DNA of 64,000 nucleotides from NCBI GenBank assembly GCA_947396885.1, contig OX377206.1:47909631-47973630 (forward strand). Direction: 5' to 3'. Of this stretch, positions 1-11,449 are shown in pieces. Position 1 is the stretch's first letter. Each line of letters begins with the position of its first letter. Made by a program: the position numbers and the translations under genes. The DNA is from Heligmosomoides polygyrus polygyrus. Its lineage: Eukaryota > Nematoda > Chromadorea > Rhabditida > Heligmosomidae. Below the pieces are notes generated by a model that was not told the origin of the DNA, did no database searches, and saw only the letters and a program-made list of their open reading frames with translations.

Positions 1-600
1 CAGTTCTAGAACTAATCTCATCGATTGTTTAAATCAACGGGAATAGCTCAAGGACTCTCCAAGAAGATCAAATCTATTAAGTGAACAAATACGATACAAC
101 CGAAGAGCACTGCTAGACATGTTTAAAAACATATTTGAATAATATGAAGAAATGAAAATAAACTTTTATGGTTCGTTTCCCTGCCTTCCATCAGACGAAC
201 TTTATTGTAACACCTCCCCGGTGGCTCATCAGTGCATATAGGATACATTATAAGTTTAATATTATTTGTTTACTAAATAACTACATAATAAAGGTTTTAT
301 AAACATTTCCGAAAATATTTTAATTAGCATACAGCTTGAATTTGAATTTCAGAAATCAGCCGAATTTAAAACACTAAAAGCTCTAGGGTTTAACATTTCT
401 CGGCTAGATTTATAATGAGAGCTTCAAGGGTTATAAATTAAAGCGTAAAATAACAAATTAATTAAAGTATGACCAATAAACGCTAGCTAGCAGCATCCGT
501 TAGAGTTACTAATCCTTTAGATTCCTCGACAAAATGTCCGCCGACGTTTTTAAGATCAAAAAATGTTCGTCGCAGCGAAATTTCTAGAAATCTTCACCGG
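1..600. other. AT-rich non-coding DNA, no gene seen
   Basis: AT-rich sequence with stops in all frames. I see no splice-bounded exon, no repeat shared with the rest of the window and no RNA gene. It is probably intergenic or intronic. Confidence 0.5.
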
Positions 601-612
601 TCCCTTACACTA

Positions 613-869
613 CATCTGATACCAGGTTCTTGGTTCGGATTTCCTGCCCAGGCCAACCAAGCCTTCCTTCCCATCGCGGTCGGTGAATTGGTACGAATTG
701 GCTCGTTGGGAAGGATAAGCGCTGTCTTGTTCAACTGGCCACCGCAAGTCATTCATTATATGACCAAATACGCGTTCAAATCGCCTCCATGGCTTCCCAT
801 AGAAGTGGAATGGTTGGGGCATCCTAAAAGGGATTGAATGACGCCGTCCTTTATCCTTATCCTTTATCC
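613..869 (+). repeat. SINE-like repeat, copy A, head-truncated
   Basis: The block from the box-B-like GGTTCGGATTTCC to a tail of CCTTTATCC units matches 16793-17020 and, more loosely, 17160-17284 plus 24665-24735. Copy A lacks the A-box-like head seen at 16756-16768, so it is 5' truncated. The pyrimidine-rich tail and dispersed copies suit a tRNA-derived SINE. This is inference from repeat structure; no database comparison was possible. Confidence 0.5.
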
Positions 870-1580
870 TCTTACATTAAACTCAGCACTTAGCTGTCCT
901 AGCGGCGCTTTCTCGCCTCAGAAACACTGCGTAAAATATTCATCCGATTCCCATAAATTCTGGTCAGATATCCACAATATCAAATGAATAATCGACGTTT
1001 AATTGCTGAGAACCCATGAGCAAACAAGCACGCGACATTCAAGTACATATACTCGATCGACCACTCGATAATGTTCACTTAGTGTAAAGCTTGGCCAACT
1101 GCTAGCATGTTCGCATGATTGCCACTTCAAACGACTACCACTTCTTGACAAAAATCGATAGAATCCATCAAAAGGATCGACACCGCTTTTTTGTGCGATC
1201 CCACCTAAACCTAAACAGCGATTAGTAATGCCTATCGCGCAATGTAAACGCTAATTCCGTGATCAGCATAAACCCACCACGCCATTCCCTTTCCATCCCT
1301 ACGGTATTGGTGGATTGGTATCTGTGGGCTAGGGTCTGCTTCTACCGCAATCCTCAGCCCGATGAAGACCGCGATGAGATCACCACAATGATCGACGGAC
1401 ACGCCTTATCCTCCAGAAGGGCAGGTCGGGCTCGAAGGTTGACAAAGCAGCCACGTCCGGTAGGATCATTTTTCGATTCGAACGAACAGACCTCTGGATG
1501 ACTCTCTGGCAGCTCTTCGGCTCCTCATTCTTTTATGTTTTGCTAATGATAGTCTCCATTTCCAAGAGACACTTTCTTCT
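870..1580. other. non-coding DNA, nothing recognised
   Basis: Apart from one open frame of 80 codons at 1259-1501 with no recognisable motif and no splice signals, I see nothing here. It separates the SINE copy from the 3' tail of RTE copy 1. Confidence 0.4.
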
Positions 1581-2966
1581 TTTTCTTCTTCTTTGGCGTC
1601 TGTCCAGCTTCGTAGTGGGATCCGCTATTCTAGTGTCATGATGCCACCTTTGCCGATCCAGCGCTAGATCAGGGTGGGCACCAACAACCATCAAGTTCAT
1701 GTGGAAAGTATCAGACCAGCGCTGCTTCCGGCACCCTTTAGGCCGCTTTCTAATTACCTAATTAATTAAGTTAAGAACTATCTTGCGGACGCTGTCTTCC
1801 TTTCCACGCAGAACGTGGGCATATCATCATAAGCGAGCTTCGCGCATCTTTTCAGCTATCGGCGCGACATCGATCTTCTGCTGAATGAGATCGTTGCGGA
1901 TGCGGTCCATGCGCGTGACTCCAGCCGTCTAGCGCAGCAACTTCGTCTCTATAACGCTGAGACGTCTCTATAACGCTGAGACGCGCTTCAGCTTTCTCAG
2001 TCGCAGGTCAACACTCAGCGCCGTACATTGCCAATGGCCGGACGACTGCTCTGTAGATCTTCGACTTCAGATGCTCTGGTGTCTTCATATCGCAGAGCAC
2101 GCTAGTCAATGAGCGCCACTTGGACCAAGCTGCACTCAGGCGTGAATTCACTTCAACCATCAGTTTGCCGTCAGGCGCGACCGCTGGTCCCAGGTTCTTG
2201 AAGAATGAAGTGCGTGGAAGCTCGATGCCGTTATCCTTGATGGGGCTGGACTTGAGTGTTCACTTTGGTGCGGTTATTCGATTCCGCATACTCAAGGATA
2301 CGCTCACAATTTGCGTTACGCGACCCGTAAGCGAATCCACCATGACACCTGTACCTGTCTTTCGTCGTGTCCACGTGCCCATTAAGGCCACTGACAACTA
2401 TGATGACATGTTTCGACGGTACCTCTGCTGTGTTCTTATCATGCACGATCGAGTGCCGGAAATGCTAGGAGACAATTATTCTGACACCGCTGGTGGTCCT
2501 GGGACTTCCACATAGAACGGCCTTGAAGCCAAGTCCTATGTCCATTAACTTGCTGCAAGATCACCTTGTCTCCTGCACTGGATAGAAACCAACTCTTCTT
2601 CACACCAGGCTTCAACCAACTCGCACGAGCGGCCTTCAACGTAGAAATATTCAGCGTAGCTGCGCGGCTCCTGCTTACGTTACAGGACTTTCGGACTAGC
2701 TCAGTTGCCCCACGATGCCGTCCTCGCATCTCGCATACTTTCCACACTAGCCGGGCTTAGGTTTTTTTCCGTCGGTTCCCGCGGACGCCGTAACCCAATC
2801 TCGAAAAATGTGACTCATCGTACACCATGTGATGTGACATGGGTATTAGTAGGCCGGCCTGTCACAAGGGCCTGTCGCCTGCATTCGAGTGTCCGTGCTT
2901 AGCTTAGCTCACAGCAGTTTCCAATGGCACCACGTGGACGGAGGAATGGACATCGCCACCCTTTCT
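1581..2966 (-). mobile_element. RTE-clade LINE copy 1, internally deleted and decayed
   Basis: Read on the minus strand, the 5' end at about 2966 carries the same leader as the other RTE copies (ACATCGCCACC on the plus strand). It continues through the N-terminal half of the AP-type endonuclease (about 2260-2900, with the NGHV motif near 2370). At about 2250 it jumps straight into the C-terminal third of the reverse transcriptase, and ends in a TTCTT-rich 3' tail at about 1581-1600. Compared with copy 3 (17303-23406) it lacks the rest of the endonuclease, the linker and the catalytic palm. Many frameshifts and stops are present. It is an immobile fossil. I could not define a clean target-site duplication. 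Confidence 0.8.
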
Positions 2967-2989
2967 GCCACGGTTGGCTAGAGCGTAGA

Positions 2990-3190
2990 CAGTCAGAACG
3001 CGGTGGCAATAATGATTCCCGTCATATGGTGGGAATCATTATTGCCGCCGCCGCAACTGTTCACCGCCGGTAGCAAGCTCTGCGTCCCTGTCCTATAGTT
3101 AAGGATAGGGTCGCTGCTTTGCCGCAAAACTCGTAAAGCGCGCCGCTCATGCACACTCGAGTATAGCTCGCGGCAAGCGGCAGAAGTACT
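2990..3190. repeat. GC-rich hairpin repeat, relative of the 22.1-kb MITE
   Basis: Contains a perfect 16-bp inverted repeat with a 10-bp spacer (arms 3005-3020 and 3031-3046, GGCAATAATGATTCCC). It also has a module around 3088-3118 (CTCTGCGTC, CCTATAGTTAAGGATAGG) that is shared with the MITE end at 22118-22150 and, inverted, with 39537-39572. This points to a dispersed GC-rich foldback family. Outer ends are not resolved. Confidence 0.45.
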
Positions 3191-3639
3191 GCAGTTCCAA
3201 GAGACACTCTGAATACCAAAGCTATTTGCGCGTCAAATGAACCATTGAACAACCAAATAGCGTCCAATCCTATCGACGTCGGAACGATTAAGCAGTACAA
3301 CTGCTATGTCCGGATCTCTTCAGCGATGAGCGCAAGAAGTGGAAACATTGCTGCGGAACGCGCAGCCAGTGCAGCACAAAAGGCAGTGGATGGCACCATC
3401 GTAATCCATAGAAGCCAGAGCTGCGATCGAGGTGAGTCGATGTGACGCCCCCTTAGAGGCCGCATTACAACACATTGTCTCACGGTTAGGTGAGATACTC
3501 GATGACCAAGTTCGGAATCTTTTTGCCCAAAAGAGATGGAAGAACGGTACGTCATCTGAATCCCCAGTCACGTTGGACGGAGTCTTCGGCACGTCATCTG
3601 GGTCCCCAGGCACGTAGAAGGCGTCTGGGTATTTTCCAC
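3191..3639. other. unassigned DNA upstream of the CR1-type LINE
   Basis: Open frames here are short, overlap on both strands and show no domain. Two imperfect direct repeats of about 27 bp lie near 3545 and 3587. It could be the decayed 5' region of the LINE that follows, but nothing proves that. Confidence 0.3.
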
Positions 3640-4611
3640 TACTTTATGACTATTTCCCCTTATTTCATGACTAATCGCTCGCTTAGCGATACGGATTACC
3701 GAACTTCCTTTTCAGAAACCAGATGGAAGCTTGGCGCAAGGTATAACTCCTACGAGCCAGTTCACCGCGTCTCACCCACAAGTTCTATAACACTGAACTG
3801 CAAACTTCTTAATGCGCGCAGTCTGGTGAACAAAATTGATTTTCTTAATCTTTATTTGAGTATAACAACCCCCGATTTGCTTTTTATTACTGAAAGTTGG
3901 TTAAATTCGAACATCTCCGACTCCGAAATTGTGGGTGGCTGGCCGTTCTTTTTACATCGGTTGGATCGTGTTGGTCGTAGAGGCGGGGGAGTCTGCTGTT
4001 TGGCTAGGTGCAATTTGATAGTTGAGAGAATACCTCTCCCAGTTTCACTTGCAGCAGACGTTCTTTGTATTGACCTGTTCTCACCGCGACCAAGGTCTGA
4101 AATTAGATTTATTCTTGTCTACCGACCTCCAAGTTCATCAGTTGCTGACGATGAAGCTCTCATAGATCTTCTTAGGGAGCTTTTCTCAGATAACGTCCGT
4201 ACTTTATTGTCGGTGACTTCAACATTCACATTGATTGGAGCTCTCTTGACCCTAAGAACTCATCCAGCTCTATGTACTTGAACTTTTTTCTTGAAGCTGA
4301 TATTCGGCAACATGTTTACCATCCTACTTTGGGTAACAATGCTTTGGATATTGTGTTGTCCACCCATGAAAATGTCATCAATGTCTCGGTCGAGCCTCCC
4401 CTTGGTACATCTGACCATTCCATCGTCAGTTTTCACTTGTTGCAAGGCCAATTCAGTATGCTGGGGTTTCCCATTCCGGACATGCAGATTATAATGGCCT
4501 CAACAGTTATTTTGCAGATATTGATTGGCTAACACAATTTAATAATTATACGTCCGTGGATGACTTGTACGCTAGATTTTGCAGGATCATCTACTGTGGG
4601 CTAGCTCATTA
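3640..4611 (+). pseudogene. CR1/Jockey-type LINE, endonuclease half (5' part)
   Basis: Encodes an AP-like endonuclease domain. The start motif LNARSLVNK lies near 3810, followed by the catalytic region TESWLNS near 3890, VYRPPSS near 4120, GDFNIHIDW near 4215 and SDHS near 4415. The domain is broken by a frameshift near 4200, where GDFN moves to another frame, and by later stops. The reading frame stops abruptly at 4611, where an RTE element is inserted, and resumes at 8590-8603 after a 14-bp target duplication. The endonuclease would nick target DNA to prime reverse transcription; this copy cannot work. The CR1/Jockey assignment rests on domain order and motif style. Confidence 0.8.
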
Positions 4612-4612
4612 T

Positions 4613-4646
4613 CTTCTTCTTCTTCTTCTTCTTCTTCTTCTTCTTC
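4613..4646. repeat. (CTT)n microsatellite, RTE 3' tail
   Basis: Eleven-odd CTT units form the 3' tail of RTE copy 2. Short microsatellite tails instead of poly(A) are typical of RTE elements, and copies 1, 3 and 4 end in similar TTC/CTT or GAAGAAG units. Confidence 0.9.
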
Positions 4647-4659
4647 AGCGTTTGTCCCG

Positions 4660-6562
4660 CTTCGTCGCGGGGTGTCTCTTCTGGTGTCATGACGCCACCT
4701 TTCCCGGTCATGCGCTTGATCAGGGTGGACGCCAGTTACTTTCATGTCCATGTGTAACGTATCCGACCAACGCTGCTTTGGGCGTCCTCTAGGCCGCTTT
4801 CCTGACACTTCTAACCCAAGGCCTGTCTTGCGGACGCTGTCTTCCTTTCCACGCAGAACGTGGCCAACGTGGCCATACCATCGTAAGCGAGCTTCGCGCA
4901 TCTTGGCCGCTATCGGCGCGACACCGAACTTCTGCCGAATAGCATCATTTCTGATGCGGTCCATGCGGGTGAATCCAGCCGTCCAGCGCAGCATCTTCGT
5001 CTCCATGACGCTGAGGCGCGTTTCAACTTCCTTAGTCGCAGGCCAACACTCAGCGCCGTACATCGCTACTGGCCGGAGGACTGTTCTGTAGATCTTTGAC
5101 TTCAGGTGCTCTGGTATCTTCCTATCGCAGAGCACACCAATCAGCGAACGCCACTTGGACCAATCTGCACTCACGCGTGAGTTCACTTCAACCATCAGAC
5201 CGCCGTCAGACGCTATTGCCGATCCGAGGTATTTAAACACCGAAGTGCGTGCAAGCTCAGTACCGTTAATCTTAATGGAGCCGGACTCGCTTACGTCAGT
5301 CGTTAGGTACTCGGCCTTCTTGACGTTCAATTTGAGTCCGAACATCGCCAGGCGGTCGCACCAAGCTTGCACCTGCCGCTAGAGACCATCTTTATCTTCG
5401 CAAGCGAGCATCACGTCATCAGCATAGAGCAATGTCCATGGGACAGGCTTCTGAAGATCTCGCGTAATGGCATCCATGACACAACAAAGAGGAGTGGAGA
5501 AAGCGCAGAACCTTGGTGCACCCCAACAGAGATGGGAAACTCCATTGAGGTTCCAGCTGCAGCTTGCACTCTACTCCTTGGGCAAGAGTAGAGCATCCGC
5601 ACCCACTCTATGAGTTCCTCAGGTACGTTGTGTTGTCGCAAGGAGTACCAAATAACCTCACGCGGTACGCGGCCGAAGGCCTTCTCCAGGTCGAGAAAGG
5701 CGATATGCACCGCCTTCTGTTTCTCACGATGCTTCTCCACCAGGAGGCGGGCGGCGTGTATAGCATCAATAGTCCCACAACCAGACACAAAATCGCACTG
5801 GTTGTCGGAGAGCTTGACGATTTCACGAATTATTCTCACGATTCTCATTATTCTCATTATTCTCATTTCTCAATTATTTTCACGAATTATTCGGATTCGC
5901 TCGAAGATCTTCATGCTGTGCGAAAGCAAGCGAATCGGACGATAATTGGAGCAGTCTGCAGGACTGCCCTTCTTCTTCCAAATCGGAATCGTCGTACTGT
6001 TGTGCCAACACTCCGGTACTTTCTTCTCCTTTACTACCTGGTTGAAGTACTCAGCCAACCACTCAGCAGGATACCAGAGCTTCGACTTCCAAATATCGGC
6101 TGCCAGATCATCCGGTCCTGTCGCCTTGCATGGCTTCATCTTCTTTAGAGCCGCTTCCGTTTCCTCCACGGTGATCTTGTGAACGGGACCGTGAACAGAA
6201 CCCACTGAAGGGATGGCCGGGTGAGGAAATTCCATAGTGGAAATTTCCTCAAAGTAATCACGCCATCGCTTCAGCGCCTTTTTGCAGTCTGTCAGAAGAT
6301 GGCCGCTCTCATCGTTGATGCCAAGGAACTTTTCAATATCCTCGGTTTGGCGATGGCGGGTCTTAGCAAGTCGGTACAAATACCGCTCTCCATCGCGTGA
6401 CTCGAGCTTTTCGTTGACATCACTATAATGAGTGGCTTTCGCAACAGCCACGGCTTTCTTTGCAGCCTTCTTCGCCTTCTGATACTTTTGCCAGTTGTCG
6501 GACGTCTTATCGCCGAGAAACACATGATAAAGCGCTTTCTTCTCTCGAACCTTTTCTTTCAC
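4660..6562 (-). pseudogene. RTE copy 2 reverse transcriptase region
   Basis: Read from 6562 downward it encodes the linker (a KKAAKKAVAVAK-type basic stretch), then fingers and palm motifs (PIWKKKGSPADCSNYRPI near 6000, the FLDLEKAF-like core near 5690, GVHQGSALSPLLF near 5500, LLYADDVM near 5415). The RTE C-terminal region follows (YGAECWPATKEVE near 5040, RPRGRPKQRW near 4780), ending in a glutamate run read from the CTT tail. The YADD catalytic core survives. The frame is split in at least three places (about 5870, 5400 and 5375), so no full protein can be made. Confidence 0.85.
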
Positions 6563-7790
6563 ATCGTTCGTCCACAGCCATGTCTGCTTATCGACCTTGC
6601 GTCGCCCAGGTTATGCCGAGTTCCAACCTTTCAGCTTGGCGTATCGCTTCGGTTGCTTTCTTCCAAGTTTCGTCGACAGTCGTGACTGTCGGTAACCGTA
6701 CGCGGGAAATCACAGCTGCTTCCATCTCTTTCATTCGCCACCACTTGATTCTCGCAGCACCGCATCGCTCAACTTGCTGCATCCTCGGGGGGGGGGGTGA
6801 TCTTAAAGGTCGATGCTGTGGGGCGACCGTCTCATACGGCACGATCTTCGCGTCTATGACAATGCTTCGGTCGCGATCCCTGACAATGACAAAGTCTATC
6901 TGAGACTTGGAGCTCCCACTATAGTATGAGATGAGGTGGGAGTCGCGTTTTCGGAAAACGGTGTTCACAATGGTGAGATTATGCGATTTGGCGATGAAGG
7001 GATGGCCGGGTGAGGAAATTCCATAGTGGAAATTTCCTCAAAGTAATCACGCCATCGCTTCAGCGCCTTTTTGCAGTCTGTCAGAAGATGGCCGCTCTCA
7101 TCGTTGATGCCAAGGAACTTTTCAATATCCTCGGTTTGGCGATGGCGGGTCTTAGCAAGTCGGTACAAATACCGCTCTCCATCGCGTGACTCGAGCTTTT
7201 CGTTGACATCACTATAATGAGTGGCTTTCGCAACAGCCACGGCTTTCTTTGCAGCCTTCTTCGCCTTCTGATACTTTTGCCAGTTGTCGGCCGTCTTATC
7301 GCCGAGAAACACATGATAAAGCGCTTTCTTCTCTCGAACCTTTTCTTTCACATCGTTCGTCCACAGCCATGTCTGCTTATCGACCTTGCGTCGCCCAGGT
7401 TATGCCGAGTTCCAACCTTTCAGCTTGGCGTATCGCTTCGGTTGCTTTCTTCCAAGTTTCGTCGACAGTCGTGACTGTCGGTAACCGTACGCGGGAAATC
7501 ACAGCTGCTTCCATCTCTTTCATTCGCCACCACTTGATTCTCGCAGCACCGCATCGCTCAACTTGCTGCATCCTCGGGGGGGGGGGGGGGGGGTGATCTT
7601 AAAGGTCGATGCTGTGGGGCGACCGTCTCATACGGCACGATCTTCGCGTCTATGACAATGCTTCGGTCGCGATCCCTGACAATGACAAAGTCTATCTGAG
7701 ACTTGGAGCTCCCACTATAGTATGAGATGAGGTGGGAGTCGCGTTTTCGGAAAACGGTGTTCACAATGGTGAGATTATGCGATTCCGCAT
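6206..7790 (-). repeat. 789-bp tandem duplication inside RTE copy 2
   Basis: Bases 6206-6987 recur almost unchanged from 6995, offset 789 bp. I see only single-base differences plus a longer G run in the second unit (18 versus 11 G). A 7-bp filler, TTGGCGA, sits at the junction. The unit spans the endonuclease/linker boundary and the start of the RT-linker region. The near identity means it is recent, or else a long-read assembly artefact. Confidence 0.85.
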
Positions 7791-8511
7791 ACTCAAGAAT
7801 GCGCTCACCATCGGCGTTACGAGACCCGTATCCGAAACCACCATGACAGCTGTACCCGTCCCTCGCAGCACCTACGTGCCCATTAACGTCACCAGCGACT
7901 ATGATGACATCTTTCGACGGTACCTCTGCTGTCTTCTCATCAAGCAGGCTCCAATACTCATCCTTGGCTTGCTCTGAGCAGCTGGACTGCGGAGCATACG
8001 CAGAGAAGAAGTGATAGAGTCGCTCCTTCGCGGCGACAACGATCTTCATCAACCGATCGTCATAGCGTTCGACGCTTACAATCGAGTCACGAAATCGTTC
8101 GGGGACGATTATTCCGACACTACTGGTGGTCCTGGGACTTCCACATAGAACGGCCTTGAAGCCACGTCCTATGTCCCTTGACTTGCTGCCGGACAACCTC
8201 GTCTCCTGCACCGCACAGAAATCAACTCTTCTACGCTCCAGTGCTTCAACCAACTCGCACGAGCGGCCCGTTAACGTACCCACATTCAGCGTTGCTACGC
8301 GGGTCCTGCCTACGTTACGGGACTTTCGGACTAGCTCAGTTGCCCCCCGATGCCGTCCTCGCATACTTTCCACACTCGCCGGGCTCTGCGAGTGCGCGTC
8401 GGTTCCCACGGACGTCGTAGCACAATCTCGAAAAACACGACTATTCATACACCATGTGATGTGACATGGGTCTTCGTAGGCCGGCCTGTCACAAGGGCCT
8501 GTCGCCTGCAT
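7558..8511 (-). pseudogene. RTE copy 2 AP-type endonuclease
   Basis: A 317-codon open frame read leftward. It begins in the RTE 5' leader and covers most of the apurinic endonuclease-like domain: RVATLNVGTLTGR near 8300, VQETRLS near 8225, AGDVNGHVG near 7880, TVFRKRDSHL near 7755, SQIDFVIV near 7705 and TVAPQHRPL near 7620. It is then cut off by the expanded G run at 7576-7593, which shifts the frame before the linker. The catalytic Asn-His and the terminal His-containing motif are visible. In RTE elements this domain opens the target site for target-primed reverse transcription. Confidence 0.8.
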
Positions 8512-8589
8512 TCGAGTGTCCGTGCTTAGCTTAGCTCACAAAGCGAGCAGTTCCCAGTGGCACCACGTGGAGGAACGGACATCGCCACC

Positions 8590-10550
8590 GGGCTAGCTCA
8601 TTACGTGCCAATGAAATATCCTAAAATATCAGCAATAAATTAACTGCCAAATTTGCACAATCTTTTCCATCAGCGTGAAAGTCTCTTTTCGACCTTGTCA
8701 TTCCCAGCTACTAATGCACTCTGCATCAAGGTCTGCGCGGATATTGGTCATCACCTCAAAAAATATCTGGCAAATCTTCACAGAAGGCTAGGTTCTGTGA
8801 CATGTTTGAGATCCCTTCATCGATACATTAGGCAGAAAATTAAGCCTAACGTTCCGCTTCCTGTCCTAGTTGTCTCTGGTGGAAGACGGTATCGCGATGA
8901 CAAGGATAAGGCAGAAGCTCTTCTGAGACACTTTTGTAATGCCTTTGTTGATGATGGAGAGATCCCCTCCTGTCTTTCTTTCAAAGTCAACAATCTTACC
9001 TTTTCGCTGGACAATCGAGTACAAGACTCACCCTTTATGGGTTCTATTTTGAACCTGGTCAGGTGGCTGTAGTACTTAGAACTCAGAAACCCTCCTCTTC
9101 TATACCATTTGACGGAACTCCACCAATATTGTATAAAAAATGCTGCGACAGTCTCTCCACTCCTCTCTCCTATTTGTTCAGCATCTCATTAAGGTTAGGA
9201 GTCATTCCTCAGGTATGGAAGCATGCAATGGTCACAGCGATTCTAAAACAAAACAATAGCTTTATGATACAGTTTCCGTCCGGTAAGTCTTACACCTACA
9301 CCTATCAAAGTGATGGAGAAGGTTATTTTGCAAAAAAAAAAGTTAAATTGGCTCATGAGACGCCAAATCTTGCCTGTTGAGCAGCACGGGTTTCTCCCGG
9401 ATGCATCGACTACCACTAACCTGGCTGAGGCACTCCATGACTGGAGTTTGGCTCTTAATGCTGGCAAGACAGTTCATGTAATATTCTTTGATTTTTCGAA
9501 AGCTTTCGATAAGGTTAGTCACAGTAAATTGCTTTTTAAGCTTCGGTCTCTAGGCGTCTGTGGATCTTTGGTTGCTTGGATTATCTCTTTCCTCTTCGAG
9601 CGGTACATGACAGGTAACAGTTTTTCAACAAGTCATGTATGTGTAAGTGGAGTACCCCAGGGGGGGGGGGGGTGTGCTTTCTCCGCTTCCCTTTATATTG
9701 TACACACTGGAGCTGCCCTCTATTCTCAAAACTGCTCCTGACATTAATGCCCTCATGTATGCAGCCGACCTCAAAACATGCGCCGCATTCGATGACACCA
9801 ACTCTCTCATTCGGTCAGCGAAAATCTCCAAAAATCGGTTGATAATCTGGTATCCTGGAGACAACAATGGGGGATTCCTCTCAATCCCGACGAATGCTCC
9901 GTTATGCGGCTTTTTGCGTGCTAATCGTCGACAGTATTACACCCACCAAGTCTGCGTTAAAGAATGTGAATCCAAAAAGGACCTTGGCGTAATTTTCGAC
10001 TCGAACCTAAGACTCTCTAATCACATTGACGCCACAGTCAAGAAAGCTTTTAGAGTGATGTTTGCGATTTTTCGAGCCGTCCGTTGTTCAGATCCGAACA
10101 TCCTTATCCAACTTTACAAGACTTTACAAGTTCAGCGAGTATTTACTCGTCTATTGCACCGAAGGTATTCCTCCCATGGAGAATCTCATTTGCCTTCCTA
10201 TAGTGACCGTTCAAAATTGTTCTCAGTTCATTCACTGCAGCGCAGACGGATTGTCTTCGATCTTGTTTTCTGTTTATGTATTCTACGTGGTGAAGTGAAG
10301 CTGCGCGCCAGCAAGTTTTGGGTCTTTCGTCCATGTTGTATGAGGCCGTTGTCTTTTAATCTACATTATCCTAGGATACACCATCGGAGATATCCCGAAC
10401 ATCGTCTTCAATCGTGGCGCAAGATGGCTCCAACAACTACCTTTTGACCTCATGGTTGACGACTCGAGTACTACTTTAAAGAGGAAGCTGAATAATGTAG
10501 ATATTTTCCAATTATTTGGAATTGATGATGTTGCGTTGCAGTAGGTTGTG
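8590..10550 (+). pseudogene. CR1/Jockey-type LINE, reverse transcriptase half (3' part)
   Basis: Continues the frame interrupted at 4611. Sequence before the fingers lies at 8600-9060, and fingers and palm at about 9100-9700 (QHGFLPDAS near 9385, FFDFSKAFDKV near 9485, SGVPQG near 9645). The C-terminal region near 9960-10450 includes KKDLGVIFDSNLRLSNHI. A 13-G run at 9660-9672 breaks the GVPQG motif frame. The catalytic box near 9758 reads Y-A-A-D instead of Y-A-D-D, so the first aspartate is lost. Several further frameshifts are present. The enzyme is dead; the 3' boundary is approximate. Confidence 0.8.
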
Positions 10551-11449
10551 CACTTCTAGATCATTTTAAATCAGACCGACATAGCTGGAAATTCCACCGA
10601 ATATGTTGACGAGATCGCTTTTCTTAGCTAACACTCTCTATTGCCTTATTCTCCTGTTCCTCCACTGCAGCCCCTGCTACCTTTGAGTTCTTATTTCCAT
10701 TTTGCCTATCCAGCCAGGTTACAACTTCTACGTATTCTAGTGTCTAACTAAGCCGTTATCTCGGCCCCATAGAATGATACACGAGGTTAGTGTTCAGAGG
10801 ACCTCTGGCACAGCAGTGCTTTGCGAAGTGCAGTATTCTTTCTTATTCTTTTTATCCAATGCAGCAGCTTCCCCAGGACCAGTGCCCAACGTGCGTATTT
10901 AGCTTAAAGAGGTGCTACTATACACCCGCGCTGGAATGACATTGTCAGTTGCGCTGGAGCACCCTGGCGTGGAAGTCTGTATTTGACCCTTCCAGTGCTC
11001 AATTTCTATATTCACTCTTTCACTGCTGGCTGTAATTCAATCGACTAAATTGACTAAAATACAGGATTAGTGGGCTTATTTGAGCTGGCCTGGCCGATAG
11101 CTGACTGGATAGAAGAAAATGGGTGATGAAGTTATCAATTTTTTTGTATCATACTGCAGTGGCTGTTCATTTCCTATCGCTCGTCCAACGCTAGCTTCTC
11201 TGTTTTGTACTTATACGTTTTAGATGTTGTCATGCTTAATTTGAGCGCACGTGTAGTGCATGGAATAAATAAATCACGTCATGGATCATACTTGGAGCAG
11301 ACGGGTGTATCACTCATTGCAAAGCGAATAATGCGCCGCTTGAATCTCTCCAAATTTAATGAATACATCTGTAGTAACTTTATAAAGAAGGAGAGCAAGG
11401 CTGGCATACCACTAGAAGTCAAGGTTGACGGGTCAAGTCAAGGTCGAAG
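10551..11449. other. unassigned DNA between LINE and BEL/Pao remnant
   Basis: No recognisable gene. An open frame at 11205-11456 ends in sequence that could be gag-like debris of the following BEL/Pao element, but it carries no diagnostic motif. Confidence 0.35.

Larger units (their letters stand above)
4612..8589 (-). mobile_element. RTE-clade LINE copy 2, nested in the CR1-type LINE
   Basis: A nearly full-length minus-strand RTE element. The 5' leader is at 8589, the AP-type endonuclease at about 7600-8510, the linker and reverse transcriptase at about 4660-6560, and a (CTT)n 3' tail at 4613-4646. It is flanked by the 14-bp direct repeat GGGCTAGCTCATTA at 4598-4611 and 8590-8603, a target-site duplication that proves insertion into the LINE of the opposite strand. 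Damage includes a 789-bp internal tandem duplication, G-run expansions, an in-frame stop before the YADD region (about 5380) and an ATTCTC-rich simple-repeat insertion at about 5830-5875. It is not autonomous now. Confidence 0.9.
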
